NCBI RefSeq assembly: GCF_028553805.1
Contig: NZ_CP067140.1
Location: 4,016,001-4,080,000 of the forward strand
Length of the DNA stretch: 64,000 nt
Origin: Paracoccus saliphilus
GTDB lineage: Bacteria > Pseudomonadota > Alphaproteobacteria > Rhodobacterales > Rhodobacteraceae
Reading direction: 5' to 3'
Part shown: in pieces, positions 26,569 to 37,578 of the stretch
Numbering within the stretch: position 1 is the first letter of the stretch
How the letters are laid out: each line of letters begins with the position of its first letter
The notes under the pieces: generated by a model
The model's database searches: none
What the model saw: only the letters and a program-made list of their open reading frames with translations
What the model was told of the DNA's origin: nothing
Position numbers and translations under genes: made by a program

Positions 26569-27300
26569 ATGGGCGTGACCTTTCCAAATGAAAGTGCAGA
26601 GTATCGCGCCGCTCGCGAGAAGCTGTTGCAGCGAGAGGGCGCACTCAGGCGCGAGATGGAGGCAGTGGCTGCGGAAATCCGATCTCTCCCGCCGGGCGGA
26701 ATCGTTCCCGAGGATTACGAATTTGACCATATTGACCCGGAAGGCGTGTCAGCAAAAGTACGGCTCTCTGAATTGTTCCAGCCCGGCACCGATAGCTTGA
26801 TCCTCTATCATTTCATGTTCCCCCGGCACTGCGGTGATGATCGACAAGGTCCGAGCAGTGGACCCGCGGCAGAGCTACCGCTTGAAGAGGGGCCATGCCC
26901 TTCATGCACTGCTCTGCTGGACAACTGGGAGGGAGCGGTGCCACATGTTGAGGGGCTGGGAGCAAACATCGCGGCTGTGGCAAAGGCGCCGATCGAACAG
27001 GTCGCGGCCTTCGCAGCGCATCGGGGTTGGCGCAATCTGAAGCTTCTATCTGCCGCCAACAACAGCTTCAAGCGTGACTATCACGGCGAGGATGCGGAGG
27101 GACAGCAGTTGCCGATCCTTACAGTATTCCACAAAGGTTCTGACGGGAGCATTCGACTGAGTTGGGCCTCTGAAATGTTATTCTTACCATCAGAACCGGG
27201 GCAGGACCCACGGCATGTCGGCACGGTCGAGCCGATGTGGACACTTTTGGACCTTACTCCCAGAGGGCGACCGAACGCCGAGGAGCAGATCGAATATTAA
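26569..27300 (+). CDS. DUF899 (thioredoxin-like) family protein
   Basis: 243 residues from ATG 26569, which has aggagg 7 nt upstream. The family block is clear: EYRAAREKLLQREGALRREME, the FDHIDPEGVSAKVRLSELF strand region, LILYHFMFPR, a CPSCTALLDNW motif (CxxC-like), and FKRDYHG. Family members adopt a thioredoxin-like fold and are often called dithiol-disulfide oxidoreductase-like. The substrate is unknown. It stands as a single gene. Confidence 0.75.
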   Translation: MGVTFPNESAEYRAAREKLLQREGALRREMEAVAAEIRSLPPGGIVPEDYEFDHIDPEGVSAKVRLSELFQPGTDSLILYHFMFPRHCGDDRQGPSSGPAAELPLEEGPCPSCTALLDNWEGAVPHVEGLGANIAAVAKAPIEQVAAFAAHRGWRNLKLLSAANNSFKRDYHGEDAEGQQLPILTVFHKGSDGSIRLSWASEMLFLPSEPGQDPRHVGTVEPMWTLLDLTPRGRPNAEEQIEY

Positions 27301-27630
27301 CGCTGCGACCAGGTGCGCTGGTTTGCCCGGAGGGGTGTGTCATGTCATTATGTGAACGGGAACACCGAAGAAACACGGCAATGTCCGGTTTGTCCGCATT
27401 GCCGCCCCTCGCTCCCTCGTCCGAAGAGCCGAGGGACACCTGAGGCAGACTGGGAACCTTCGTCAGATGGCGAACACCAAGCCGAGGTTAACACAAAGCG
27501 GATGGCTGGATGGCGTGGGTGCACAAGAGGCAAGTTCTTCTTGTTCCGTCCAAGCCCGAGACCTCGGCTCTCGCGGGTGCCTTATCTCGTCCGCACGACC
27601 TCTTTTCCGGCCGGGCTATCGCGCGTATTG
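27301..27630. other. 330 bp with no recognisable gene
   Basis: Frames are short and of shadow-like composition. The gap lies between convergent ends of the DUF899 gene and the P-loop gene; I see no clear T-tailed hairpin. Confidence 0.4.
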
Positions 27631-29349
27631 TCACCAAGCTCCGAGCGTGTGGTGCCTCTCGCGTTCCAGGTCGATCGGCGAGGCGGCCGCGGCGATATCT
27701 TCCGGGGCAGAAAAGCCTGTCAGGCCGGTGCGGCCGAGGAAATCGGCATTTGCGAACTGGCAGTCCCCATCAGAGAACTGGGCGAGAGAGGCCGCGTCCT
27801 GCCTGTCGATGAACGTGACCTTCGGAATCCGTTCGATGAAGGTTGCCAGAATGTCGTCGCCCTGGGCCATGTCCAGATAGACCTCTTCCGGGCGCGTGGC
27901 ATCGACATTGATCTGCTTGTAATCGTTCATCCGGCGCATGCAGTCAGGGTCCAGGATCGTGATCTCGCCATTCCATCCGAAGGCCACCGTGCGGGGACGT
28001 TTCCCATAGGCCACATCATTGTCGAGAAATTCGAAATGCACCTTCGGATCTTCCTTGCTCACCCATGTGAGAAAGAGTTCGGGCATGCCCGTATAAGCCT
28101 CGACATTATGAAAGAGCAGGTCGTCGACCGCCTTGTAGCGGCCAGTCTCGCGCCCCCTTGTCCAGGCGCGTTCGACGGTCTCGGTCGGTGACGTGATGAT
28201 GAAGAATATGAAGACGGTGTGACCGAAGCGGCTGAGAAGGCGTCCATCCGTCTGTTGATTGGTCGACAATCTGAAGCTGTCAAAGCGGAAACGGTCGATC
28301 AGCAGATGCGGCATTTGCGCATTGGATGCCTTTTCTTCCATATAGGCGTCCAGCTTCTTGTCGATGATTTCCAGCTCGTGCCCGGTCATCATGGCGGCGT
28401 ATTTGAAATTCTCGCCAAGGCTGTCGTAATCCAACAGGAACTTGCGCCAGTAGTCGGGGCTGACGAGGGCGAAATCGGTCCAGTCCACCCCCAGTCTTTC
28501 GGCAAGTTCCAGTTGCAGCGGGCGGATGGTGCTCTTGCCGGCGGCTGAGGCGCCCTTGACATTCATGACGAATGGGCGCGACTGATAGGGCAGGAGGCGG
28601 TATCCTTCCTGCTCCACCGCCTTGAGGAATATCGGTTCGATCAGCGAACTGATCAGGCGGCTGCCGAACGAGTTGCAGACCAGGTTCGACGCGTGGGTGA
28701 CCACAAGGTCCTTGTCGGCCATGAGGCGGCCGCGCTGTCCGACGATACCGCCGACGACTGTCAGCAGCGCCTGGATGCAGGCATGTTCGAACGGGTCGTC
28801 GATCTGGTCGAGGCCGTCCCGCCATTCGGAAAGTGCGACCAGTTCCGGGTAGAACGGTTCTTTTGCAGGCTGCGGCTTCTTTTTTCCGAAAAGTTTTTCC
28901 AAAAACCCGGTTTTCGCCGCGATTTCCCGGGGGGCGAGCCGCTGGAATATATCGCGATCGAGGCGCTCTGCGAGGTTTTTCTCGACCCTGGAGCGAAGCT
29001 CGGAGAACTCGCTTTGCAGCGCTGGCATTTCGGGGTGGACCCAGCCATCGAGGATGCGGCTGGCCATGTTACGCAGATTGATCCCCAGATCCTCGTAGTT
29101 CGGGCCGTCCGGCACAAAGAGTTCCGTCGTCACGCGGATCAGCACATCATGGATCGCCAGTCGTTCGGGTTTGAAGGCAATCATGTCCTCGGGCCTCAGC
29201 CCGCAGAATTCGGCGGCCTGCTTGGCCTCGCGATATCGGGTTTCCGAGTTTTCCGGGCGATAGAGCGTGACCTCGGGCAGAAGTTCCGAGGGAAGTTCTG
29301 ATTTCAGTCCGGGGTTCCAGGCGTCGAAGCGGATCTCGGGTTTCGACAT
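27631..29349 (-). CDS. Large P-loop kinase-like protein linked to oxalate genes
   Basis: 572 residues. Residues 266-274 are GASAAGKST, a Walker A in a zeta-toxin/kinase-like setting, followed by FALVSPDYWRKFLLDYDSLGENF (shown as VSPDYWRKFLLDYDS), LLIDRFRFDSF, and FFIITSPTETVERAWTRGRE, an arginine-rich lid. The first 230 residues have no family I recognise but contain KKKP-rich linker 155-163. No signal peptide or membrane segment. It follows frc after 126 bp on the same strand. A phosphotransferase role is inference from the P-loop only. Confidence 0.7.
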   Translation of the reverse strand: MSKPEIRFDAWNPGLKSELPSELLPEVTLYRPENSETRYREAKQAAEFCGLRPEDMIAFKPERLAIHDVLIRVTTELFVPDGPNYEDLGINLRNMASRILDGWVHPEMPALQSEFSELRSRVEKNLAERLDRDIFQRLAPREIAAKTGFLEKLFGKKKPQPAKEPFYPELVALSEWRDGLDQIDDPFEHACIQALLTVVGGIVGQRGRLMADKDLVVTHASNLVCNSFGSRLISSLIEPIFLKAVEQEGYRLLPYQSRPFVMNVKGASAAGKSTIRPLQLELAERLGVDWTDFALVSPDYWRKFLLDYDSLGENFKYAAMMTGHELEIIDKKLDAYMEEKASNAQMPHLLIDRFRFDSFRLSTNQQTDGRLLSRFGHTVFIFFIITSPTETVERAWTRGRETGRYKAVDDLLFHNVEAYTGMPELFLTWVSKEDPKVHFEFLDNDVAYGKRPRTVAFGWNGEITILDPDCMRRMNDYKQINVDATRPEEVYLDMAQGDDILATFIERIPKVTFIDRQDAASLAQFSDGDCQFANADFLGRTGLTGFSAPEDIAAAASPIDLERERHHTLGAW

Positions 29350-29475
29350 CGTTCACCACCTTTCGATGCGGCTGTTAGTGGGTCGATTTGTCCGGTGAGT
29401 TCGGGCCCTGATGGCGTTGGCCAGTTCGGTGGGCCGCGATTTCATGCGGCCCACCGGGAAGTGGGAGAACTGCTT

Positions 29476-30750
29476 CTATTCGGCAGCCAGCTTGGCAGGG
29501 TCGCCAAGCGCACCGCTGTTTTGCAGTGCCATCACGGATTCGTCGTCCATCGCCAGCACGTCACGAAGGATCAGGTCCGTATGCTCGCCCAGCAGCGGGG
29601 AGCGGGTGACCTCGGTGGGGCTGTCCGACAGCTTGATCGGGTTGCCGACCGACAGGTAGGATCCCCGGACGGGATGGTCGACTTCGACAATCGTACCGGT
29701 TGCCCGCAGCGACTCATCGGCGGCCAGTTCCTTCATCGACAGGATCGGACCACAGGGGATGTCGCGCGCATTCAGGATATCCATCACCTCGAACTTGTCG
29801 CGGGTCTGGGTCCAGTCCTCGATGCGACCGAACACCTGGTTGAGGCGCGGCAGTCGGGCGTCGGGCGTTGCGTAATCGGGATCGGTTTTCCATTCGGGTG
29901 CGCCGATCACGTCGCAGATCGCTTCCCAGACCGGGGCCTGGGTGATGAAGTAGATATAGGCGTTCGGATCGTCCTCCCATCCCTTGCATTTCAGGATGCG
30001 GCCGGGTTGCCCACCGCCGGAATCGTTACCGGCGCGCGGGACGGCATCGCCGAATTCGACCCCCTCGCCATATTGGCTGTATTCCTTCATCGGGCCGTGC
30101 TGCAGGCGCTGCTGATCGCGCAGCTTGACGCGGCAGAGGTTCAGAACGCCGTCCTGCATCGCCGCCGAAACCTTCTGGCCCTTGCCGGTGCGCGTGCGCT
30201 GGAACAATGCGGTCACGATGCCGAGGCAAAGATGCAGCCCGGTTCCAGAATCGCCGATCTGCGCACCGGTTACCAGCGGCAGGCCGTCACGGAAGCCGGT
30301 GGTCGAGGCCGCACCGCCGGTGCATTGCGCGACATTCTCGTAGACCTTGCAATCCTGATACGGCCCCGGACCGAAGCCCTTGATCGAGGCCACGATCATG
30401 GCGGGATTGATTTCCTGAATGCGTTCCCAGGTAAAGCCCATGCGATCCAGCGCGCCCGGTGCGAAATTCTCGACCATCACGTCGCATTTCCGGATCAGGT
30501 CCTCGAGGACCTTCTTTCCGCTCTCGTTCTTGGTGTTGAGCGTGATCGAGCGCTTGTTGTGGTTGAGCATGGTGAAATACAGGCTGTCCGCATCGGGAAG
30601 ATCCCGCAGCTGACCGCGCGTAATGTCCCCGACGCCGGGGCGCTCGACCTTGATCACATCAGCGCCGAACCATGCAAGCAACTGAGTGCAGGTCGGGCCC
30701 GACTGGACATGGGTGAAATCGAGGATACGGACTCCTTCGAGGGCTTTCAT
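29476..30750 (-). CDS. frc: Formyl-CoA:oxalate CoA-transferase
   Basis: 424 residues, close to the 428 of the Oxalobacter enzyme. It belongs to class III CoA-transferases: [48 protein letters not shown], and [11 protein letters not shown], where Asp167 matches the catalytic aspartate that forms acyl-enzyme anhydride. It transfers CoA from formyl-CoA to oxalate, making oxalyl-CoA for the decarboxylase. The start overlaps oxc's stop (ATGA), so the two are co-translated. Confidence 0.93.
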   Translation of the reverse strand: MKALEGVRILDFTHVQSGPTCTQLLAWFGADVIKVERPGVGDITRGQLRDLPDADSLYFTMLNHNKRSITLNTKNESGKKVLEDLIRKCDVMVENFAPGALDRMGFTWERIQEINPAMIVASIKGFGPGPYQDCKVYENVAQCTGGAASTTGFRDGLPLVTGAQIGDSGTGLHLCLGIVTALFQRTRTGKGQKVSAAMQDGVLNLCRVKLRDQQRLQHGPMKEYSQYGEGVEFGDAVPRAGNDSGGGQPGRILKCKGWEDDPNAYIYFITQAPVWEAICDVIGAPEWKTDPDYATPDARLPRLNQVFGRIEDWTQTRDKFEVMDILNARDIPCGPILSMKELAADESLRATGTIVEVDHPVRGSYLSVGNPIKLSDSPTEVTRSPLLGEHTDLILRDVLAMDDESVMALQNSGALGDPAKLAAE

Positions 30751-32501
30751 TTCTTGCCTCCTGCTTTTTTTCCAACCGTGCTTTGCGGATTGAGATTGCC
30801 GATGCGGCCACTTTCGGTTCCGGCTGCCGGATCGATTGCGGCATTGATGAGCGTGGGCTTGCCGGAGTCCATCGCTTCGGACACTGCCTTGTAAAGCTCG
30901 TCAGGTGTAGTCGCATGTACGCCGACCCCACCGAACGCTTCCATCATGCGATCGTAGCGCGAGTTCTCGACGAAGACGGTGGTGGCGACATCAGGGCCTC
31001 CGGTCGGGTTGGTGTCGGTGCCGCGATAGATGCCGTTATTGTTGAAGATCACCACGCAGACCGGCAGGTTATAACGGCAGATGGTTTCCACCTCCATGCC
31101 GCAGAACCCGAAGGCCGAGTCGCCCTCGATCGCCAGCACCGGCTTGCCGGTTTCGACCGCTGCCGCGATGGCCGAGCCCATGCCGATGCCCATCACGCCC
31201 CAGGTGCCGACATCCAGCCGTTTGCGCGGCTGATACATGTCGATGATGCCACGGGCGAGATCGAGCGTGTTCGCGCCTTCGTTCACGAGCATGGCGTCGG
31301 GCCGTTCCTTGATTACCGTGCGCAGCGCACCCAACGCGCCGTGGAAATCCATCGGCGTCGAGTTCTTCTTGAGACGGCCGGCCATCTTGCCGATGTTTTC
31401 TTCCTTCTTGGCATTGATGGTGTTCGTCCAGTCCTCGGGCGGCTTTTTCCAGTTGTCGCCCAGCCCGTCGAGCATCGCGGACATGCAGGAACCGATATCT
31501 CCCACCACCGGTGCCGCGATTTCGATATTCGAATCCATTTCCTTGGGTTCGATATCGATCTGGATCAGTTTCTTCGAGCCCGGTTCACCCCAGCTCTTGC
31601 CTTTGCCATGCGACAGCAACCAGTTGAGGCGCGCACCGACCAGCATCACCACGTCCGAATTTTTCAGGACCGTGGACCGTGCCGCGCCGGCGGATTGCGG
31701 ATGCGTGTCGGGCAGCAGCCCCTTGGCCATGCTCATCTGCAGGAAGGGAATACCGCTTTTCTCGACGAAATTGCGGATATCCTCGTCGGCCTGCGCATAG
31801 GCGGCCCCCTTGCCGAAGATCACCAGCGGACGCTCGGCATTCTTCAACAGGTCCAGGGCGCGATCGATGGCTGAAGGCGCAGGCAATTGTGCCGGAGCCG
31901 GGTCAATGACCTTGACGAGCGATTTACGCCCGGCTTCCATTTCCATGACCTGCGGGAACAGCTTGGCAGGCAGGTCAAGGTAAACCCCGCCCGGACGCCC
32001 CGAAACGGCGGCACGGATCGCCCGCGCAATGCCAATGCCGATATCTTCGGCATGCAGGATCCGGAATGCGGCCTTGCAAAGCGGTTTTGCAATGGCAAGC
32101 TGATCCATCTCTTCGTAATCGCCCTGCTGCAGATCGACGATCTCACGCTCGGACGAGCCGGAAATCAGGATCATCGGGAAGCAGTTCGTGGTGGCATTGG
32201 CCAGCGCGGTGAGGCCGTTCAGAAAGCCGGGTGCCGAGACCGTCAGGCAGACGCCGGGCTTCTTGGTCAGAAAACCTGCTACCGAAGCGGCATATCCCGC
32301 ATGCTGTTCATGCCGGAATGAAATGACGCGCATGCCTTCGGCCTGTGCCATCCGTCCGAAATCGGTGATCGGGATGCCCGGAACGCCATAGATCGTGTTG
32401 AGACCGTTGAGTTTGAGTGCGTCGATGACGAGATGAAAACCATCCGTCAATTCCGGCTCCACGTCGGTATTGGACGGTTCTAGTTTTGTGACGACAGTCA
32501 T
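30747..32501 (-). CDS. oxc: Oxalyl-CoA decarboxylase
   Basis: 584 residues from ATG 32501, which has aggaggag upstream. ThDP enzyme of the oxalyl-CoA decarboxylase type: [19 protein letters not shown], the activating Glu in [12 protein letters not shown], the ADP/CoA domain in the middle ([14 protein letters not shown]), and the ThDP-Mg motif [19 protein letters not shown] with [10 protein letters not shown]. It decarboxylates oxalyl-CoA to formyl-CoA and CO2 in the cytoplasm and is first in the oxc-frc-kinase gene set. Confidence 0.94.
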   Translation of the reverse strand: MTVVTKLEPSNTDVEPELTDGFHLVIDALKLNGLNTIYGVPGIPITDFGRMAQAEGMRVISFRHEQHAGYAASVAGFLTKKPGVCLTVSAPGFLNGLTALANATTNCFPMILISGSSEREIVDLQQGDYEEMDQLAIAKPLCKAAFRILHAEDIGIGIARAIRAAVSGRPGGVYLDLPAKLFPQVMEMEAGRKSLVKVIDPAPAQLPAPSAIDRALDLLKNAERPLVIFGKGAAYAQADEDIRNFVEKSGIPFLQMSMAKGLLPDTHPQSAGAARSTVLKNSDVVMLVGARLNWLLSHGKGKSWGEPGSKKLIQIDIEPKEMDSNIEIAAPVVGDIGSCMSAMLDGLGDNWKKPPEDWTNTINAKKEENIGKMAGRLKKNSTPMDFHGALGALRTVIKERPDAMLVNEGANTLDLARGIIDMYQPRKRLDVGTWGVMGIGMGSAIAAAVETGKPVLAIEGDSAFGFCGMEVETICRYNLPVCVVIFNNNGIYRGTDTNPTGGPDVATTVFVENSRYDRMMEAFGGVGVHATTPDELYKAVSEAMDSGKPTLINAAIDPAAGTESGRIGNLNPQSTVGKKAGGKK

Positions 32502-33436
32502 TTGGTGTTGCTCCTCCTGTTCAACGATCTTGTCCTCTACCCCTTCGCCGTCGGTCCGTATCGGTTCCACGGCACCGGGCGGTTGCCGTCTTCGGATTCC
32601 GATTCGGCAATGGCCGCGGGGCTCTCCTTCACAAACTCTGGCATAACCAATGCCAACAATCAACCGCAACCTGTTCTGTGCTGACTTCTGGGGAATTCAG
32701 AGCAAGCCGTTGGCAAGCACAGAAACCGGAAGGAGGGAGGAGGGAGGGTTCCTTCTGGCGCGGCTTGCTCCAAAATGGTTTTGGCCGGACAATTACCCAC
32801 ACCACATAGATCGCCGGCAATCAGCAACAATGCGCCCTGCAACATCGGATAATCCCGTGCATAGATGGAATCGACCGCCAGTTTGCCAATGCCAGAACCG
32901 TCTCGGTGACCACAGCATCACCCAGAAGCGAGACCCAGCATGGCCTATGCAGGAGCAAAACCGCTCCTGCAACGCGGGCAGAGGCGAACCGCAGATTCTC
33001 ATCTTGGATGTCGTGGCGTTCTCAAGTGAGCTGTCGCGCTACAATTGCCCAGCCCGCCCCGATAGGCGTAAATAGCAACCGTGCTCCAGTCGCCGCAGGA
33101 TAGAAATTCAAAGGTAGGTCAAACTCGCAAAGATATTCGGCGGCATAGGCGAAAACCGTTAAACATGACTCACGACTGACAACTCTTCGACCAACCCCTG
33201 CGCTTGCTGAGGATCGCCCCATTGTCCGGGTGTGATGGTGAAGCGGACCGGCAAGCCCAGGGCATCCAAGGCAGCGTGGTCCTTCGTGCCTCCCTGACCT
33301 GCCCCTCGAAAAGTCACTACGGCAATCAACCCACCTCAATGGCGCAATTGAAGCAGCCATCAGCACTTCAATCCGGACGATCTGCGTATTCAGACCGTTT
33401 CCGGCAAGCGGGAACGGCTAACGGTCGCGTATGATC
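32502..33436. other. About 0.93 kb without a recognisable gene
   Basis: This region precedes oxc on one side and follows the sugar ATPase on the other. Frames are short or shadow-like; a 114-residue minus frame (33022-33366) was considered and not accepted. The oxc promoter must lie near 32502-32700, but no clear -35/-10 pair was identified. Confidence 0.4.
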
Positions 33437-34489
33437 CTATGCGGAGGCCATTTCGCACGAGGTTTGCAGCGCCCGCCCCTCCGCATCGAAGCAATGAAGG
33501 TTCGCCGCATCGAAATCGAGTTGCACCTTCTCTCCGAGTTGCGGCCCCTCCTGCCCTTCCGAAAGCACGAGGAACCTTCCGGCCCCCTCGATCTCCACAT
33601 GGAGAAGCGATCCGCCGCCGGTATATTCGCTGACCGCAACCTGCCCGCTCAAGGGACCTTCCCCGGGCACGAGCCGCAGATGCTCTGGCCTCAGGCCAAT
33701 CTGCGCCACGCCTTCCATGGCAATCCCGGCGCGGGCCAGTTCGGGGGCAAGCGCATCGGCGGAGCAGATATTCATCTTCGGGCTGCCGATGAATTGCGCC
33801 ACGAAGATATTCTCGGGACGGGCGTATAGTTCCTTCGGGCTGCCCACCTGCTCGATCCGGCCATCGCGCAGGACGACGATGCGGTCCGCAAGTGTCATCG
33901 CCTCGATCTGGTCATGGGTGACATAGATCATGGTGTTTTCCAGCCGGCGATGCAGGGATGCGATCTCGGCCCGCATATGCACGCGCAGTTCGGCATCCAG
34001 ATTCGACAGCGGTTCGTCGAACAGGAACACATCCGGATCGCCCACGATGGCCCGCCCGATAGCCACCCGCTGCCGTTGCCCTCCGGAAAGTTCGCGCGGA
34101 TAGCGATCGAGCAGTTTTTCAAGCTGCAACGTCATGGCCGCCTCATCGACCTTGCGGGCTATGTTGTCGGGCTTTTCCTTGCGCACCTTGAGACCGAAGC
34201 CCATGTTCTGCCGCACGGTGAGATGCGGATAAAGCGCATAGGATTGGAACACCATGGCCACCCCGCGCCGCGCCGCCTGCACCTCGTTCATCTGCCGGCC
34301 GCCGATCCAGAGCTCACCGCCCGAGATATCCTCGAGTCCGGCGATCATCCGCAACAAGGTTGATTTGCCGCAACCCGATGGGCCGACAAAAACCACGAAT
34401 TCGCCTTCGGCCACATCTAGATCGATGCCGTGGATCACCTTGGTCTTGCTAAACGCCTTGGTCACGTTTCTGAGTTTCAGACTGCTCAT
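33437..34489 (-). CDS. Sugar ABC transporter ATP-binding protein (UgpC/MsmK type)
   Basis: 350 residues. Walker [10 protein letters not shown] at about 36-44, Q-loop [10 protein letters not shown], signature [16 protein letters not shown], Walker [13 protein letters not shown]-loop YVTHDQ. The C-terminal OB-fold regulatory domain ([19 protein letters not shown]) is typical of MalK/UgpC. It is the last gene of the minus-strand sugar operon and energises the two permeases before it. Confidence 0.92.
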   Translation of the reverse strand: MSSLKLRNVTKAFSKTKVIHGIDLDVAEGEFVVFVGPSGCGKSTLLRMIAGLEDISGGELWIGGRQMNEVQAARRGVAMVFQSYALYPHLTVRQNMGFGLKVRKEKPDNIARKVDEAAMTLQLEKLLDRYPRELSGGQRQRVAIGRAIVGDPDVFLFDEPLSNLDAELRVHMRAEIASLHRRLENTMIYVTHDQIEAMTLADRIVVLRDGRIEQVGSPKELYARPENIFVAQFIGSPKMNICSADALAPELARAGIAMEGVAQIGLRPEHLRLVPGEGPLSGQVAVSEYTGGGSLLHVEIEGAGRFLVLSEGQEGPQLGEKVQLDFDAANLHCFDAEGRALQTSCEMASA

Positions 34490-34519
34490 GTTATACCTTT
34501 CCGTGCTCCAAGCGGGACA

Positions 34520-35368
34520 TCAGCCCTTCACCCCGGACATTGCGAAGCTTTCGATGATTTGCCGCTGTGCGATCAGATAGACGATCAGGATGGGCACCAC
34601 GGCCAGGCTGGTGGCGGCCAGTTGCAGGTGCCAGAGTGGCGAACCATAGGGATCCGTGAAGTTCGATAGTGCCAGTGGCAGGGTAAAATTCTCGATACTG
34701 GAGAGGAAAACCAGCGGTTCGAGGAAAAGATTCCACGAGAACAGGAAGGTGATGATCGCCACCGCCGCCAGCGCCGGGCGCGACATTGGCAGGGCGATCT
34801 TCCACCAGATTCCCAAGCGTGAGAGCCCGTCCATCTTTCCCGCCTCTTCAAGCTCCTTTGGCAGCGAGACGAAATATTGCCGCATCAGAAAGGTCGCCAT
34901 CACCCCGTGCGGCCCGAAGACCGGCAGCAGGACCAGCGGAATATGCGTATCCATCACCCCGAGCCACTTCATCAGGAAGAAGTTCGGTACGATGGTCACC
35001 TCTTCGGGCACCATCAGCGCCGACAACAGGAAAAGCATCAGCAGCCCCGCACCGGCAAAACGCATCCGCGCGAGGGCATACCCCGCAAGCGAGGACAGGA
35101 TAAGCGTCAGCCCGGTCACCAGAACCGCGATATAGATCGAGTTGAAATACTGTCGCGCGAAGGGCTGATACTCGAAGACCTCAAGGAAGTTGCGCCAGCG
35201 CCAGACATCGGGGATGAGACTGGGCTGGCCGAAAATCTCGTTGGCGCTCTTGAAGGCCGAGGAGATCATCCAGAGGAACGGGAAAAGAAACGGCACCGCC
35301 ACAACCGAGAGCGCCAGCGTCCAGCACAGCTTCTTGACGATGCCGGCCTGTCGTATCGTCAGTTCCAT
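34520..35368 (-). CDS. Sugar ABC transporter permease (MalG type)
   Basis: 282 residues from ATG 35368, whose A is the last base of the preceding stop (TGATG). Six membrane helices; the EAA loop reads ELEEAGKMDGLSRLGIWWKIALPMSRP (core EEAGKMDGLSRLGIW). Second half of the channel. Confidence 0.9.
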   Translation of the reverse strand: MELTIRQAGIVKKLCWTLALSVVAVPFLFPFLWMISSAFKSANEIFGQPSLIPDVWRWRNFLEVFEYQPFARQYFNSIYIAVLVTGLTLILSSLAGYALARMRFAGAGLLMLFLLSALMVPEEVTIVPNFFLMKWLGVMDTHIPLVLLPVFGPHGVMATFLMRQYFVSLPKELEEAGKMDGLSRLGIWWKIALPMSRPALAAVAIITFLFSWNLFLEPLVFLSSIENFTLPLALSNFTDPYGSPLWHLQLAATSLAVVPILIVYLIAQRQIIESFAMSGVKG

Positions 35369-36291
35369 CACGCCGATCCTTTCTGCCGCAACATGATCTG
35401 CACCACCGCCAGCACCAGCACGATCGCGAACATGATCATCGCCAGCGCAGAGGCATAGCCGACATTGAAGAACTCGAAAGCCTGCTCATAGATGTAGAAG
35501 GCCAGCACCAGCGTGCCGTTCTCGGGGCCGCCACCGGTCATCAGGTAGATATGGTCGAAGACCTTGAACGATCCGATCGTGGTGATCACCATGATGATCA
35601 GCGTGCTGGGCGCCAGCAGGGGCCATGTCACCATGCGGAAAATCTGCCAGTTTCCCGCACCTTCCAGCCTCGCGGCCTCTTCGTAGTCGCGAGGGATGGA
35701 TTGCAGCGCGGCGATATAGAGAATCATGTTCAGCCCGACCATCTTGAGCACGCGGGTGACGATCACCGCCGCCATGGCCCAGTCGGGCTCTCGCAGCCAG
35801 TTGGGTCCGTCGATCCCCACCGTGGCCAGCATCTGGTTCACCGCGCCCGCCTCTCCCTGAAGCAGGAATTTCCAGACGATGGCCCATGCCACCGCCGAGG
35901 TGACCACGGGCGCAAAGAAGGCCGTGCGGAAGAAGACCACGCCCCGCCCCGGACGGCAAAGCGCAAGGGCAAGGGCGAGGGCGAGGGTCATGTTCAATGG
36001 CACCAATCCGGCGGCGAAGATCACCGAGTTACGGATGACATGCCAGAAGTCGGGATTCTGGGTCAGCGCGTCCTGATAATTCGCCGTGCCGATATAGGTC
36101 ATCTGCTGGCTGAGCAGGTTCCATTCCGACAGCGAATAGATGATGACCGCGATCAGTGGCCCGAGAAAGAAGATCAGGAACCCGATGAGAGTCGGGCTGA
36201 CGAAAAGCCAGCCTTCGAACATCTCCCTGCGACGAAGGGTCAGCCACGGCGCGCGCGGCGCCGTGGTCCCGGTCCGAATATGGCCCGTCAT
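35368..36291 (-). CDS. Sugar ABC transporter permease (MalF/UgpA type)
   Basis: 307 residues from ATG 36291. First membrane helix EGWLFVSPTLIGFLIFFLGP, EAA loop DYEEAARLEGAGNWQIFRMVTWPLLAP (core EEAARLEGAGNWQIFRMV). Overlaps the following permease by one base. First half of the channel. Confidence 0.9.
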   Translation of the reverse strand: MTGHIRTGTTAPRAPWLTLRRREMFEGWLFVSPTLIGFLIFFLGPLIAVIIYSLSEWNLLSQQMTYIGTANYQDALTQNPDFWHVIRNSVIFAAGLVPLNMTLALALALALCRPGRGVVFFRTAFFAPVVTSAVAWAIVWKFLLQGEAGAVNQMLATVGIDGPNWLREPDWAMAAVIVTRVLKMVGLNMILYIAALQSIPRDYEEAARLEGAGNWQIFRMVTWPLLAPSTLIIMVITTIGSFKVFDHIYLMTGGGPENGTLVLAFYIYEQAFEFFNVGYASALAMIMFAIVLVLAVVQIMLRQKGSA

Positions 36292-36301
36292 GCCGCCCCG
36301 C

Positions 36302-37546
36302 TCACAATTGGTCTTCGATCGCGGTGCAAACCGCTTCAAGCGAAGCCTGGACATCGGCATCCGCACGCCAGAGCGCATCCATGCGCGGTTTCATCGCGGC
36401 GTAGATCTGGGCATAGCGCGGATGGCTCGGCAGCACGTTCCCTTCCTCGATCGCCTTGCCGACATAGGTCATTTGCTCTCCGGGGATCAGTTCGTTGGCG
36501 GCGATGAAGGTATCGCTTTGCAGCACCGAATGACGTGCGGGAGGGAAAAATTCCGCCGTGATCTCGGAATTTTCGGGATTGGTCATATAGGCTACGAATT
36601 CCTTGGCTAGTTCCTGTTTCTTGCTCTGGGAAAAGACCACGATCCCGGCCTGCCCGATGATCGGCGAAGCCCCTGCGGGACCTGTCGGCAATGGCGCAAT
36701 GCCCCATTCGAAATCAGCATCCGCCAGCAGAGAAGCCCGCGAGATCTGGTTCACGGTCATTGCCGAATTGCCCGAAAAGAAATCCCCCTGCTCACCCGGC
36801 GGCACGATGGATTTGTCCTCGAAGACCATATCATGCAACTGGGTGATCGCCTCGACGGCTTCCGGTTCGTCGAAACCGCAATCCCCATCGCGCCAAGCAT
36901 AACCGCCGTGAACCCGGATCGCAGGCATGATCGCGTGCAAAATGCGCGATTCATAGCCTTGGCCGTCCTTGAACTCGAAACCCCATTTACCGGAATTCGC
37001 CTCGGCAAGCGTCGCCGCGACCTCACGGAATTTCTCCATGTCCCATTCGCCCTTCCCGGCCAGCTCGGGCGGCGTCTCGAGACCGGCGGCATCGAACATG
37101 TCCTTGTTGTAATAGATCATGAATGGCGAGGTAGAGAACGGCACGCCATGAATGGCATCTTCCTCGCTCCAGAGGGCCATCGCTGGTTCGGAGAAATCTT
37201 CCAGCTCGTATCCCTCGGCGGCCTCCAGCGCCGGGCGCAAATCCTCGACCACATCCGCCTCGACGAAACCGGGGATCACGTCCTCGAACATCCAGCCCAG
37301 GTCGGGCGGATTGCCGCCCGCAAGCTGGAAGGTCAGTTTCTGCGTATAATCCGCCGCGGGAATGGTCTCGAACGAGACCGTCACGTCCGGATGGGTCTCA
37401 CTGAAGCCCTCGGCGATCTTGTTGAAAATCGCCAGATGGGCGTCATTTCCCGTCCAGAGCGTGAAGCGCAGCTCTTCCGCCGCAAGCGGTGCGGTCATGA
37501 ACGTCGTGGTCACAAGCGCCGTCGCGGCAAGTCTCCTGGGGTGCAT
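36302..37546 (-). CDS. Sugar ABC transporter substrate-binding protein (family 1)
   Basis: 414 residues from ATG 37546, preceded by gggaggag. Signal peptide MHPRRLAATALVTTTFMTAPLAA (first 20 residues end at TTFMT), mature EELRFTLWTGNDAHLAIFN. Family 1 landmarks: FSETHPDVTVSFETIPAADYTQKL (core HPDVTVSFE), PFSTSPFMIYYNKDMFDAAGL and GKWGFEFKDG. It sits between lactonase and permease genes, so the ligand is probably the sugar acid or aldonic-acid precursor handled by those enzymes. Confidence 0.9.
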   Translation of the reverse strand: MHPRRLAATALVTTTFMTAPLAAEELRFTLWTGNDAHLAIFNKIAEGFSETHPDVTVSFETIPAADYTQKLTFQLAGGNPPDLGWMFEDVIPGFVEADVVEDLRPALEAAEGYELEDFSEPAMALWSEEDAIHGVPFSTSPFMIYYNKDMFDAAGLETPPELAGKGEWDMEKFREVAATLAEANSGKWGFEFKDGQGYESRILHAIMPAIRVHGGYAWRDGDCGFDEPEAVEAITQLHDMVFEDKSIVPPGEQGDFFSGNSAMTVNQISRASLLADADFEWGIAPLPTGPAGASPIIGQAGIVVFSQSKKQELAKEFVAYMTNPENSEITAEFFPPARHSVLQSDTFIAANELIPGEQMTYVGKAIEEGNVLPSHPRYAQIYAAMKPRMDALWRADADVQASLEAVCTAIEDQL

Positions 37547-37578
37547 CTGATCTCCTCCCATTCATTCGTTCGGTGTTA

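Noticed and set aside
33022..33366. 114-residue minus-strand frame upstream of oxc
   Set aside because: Mildly protein-like end, but no recognisable domain, start signal or operon partner.
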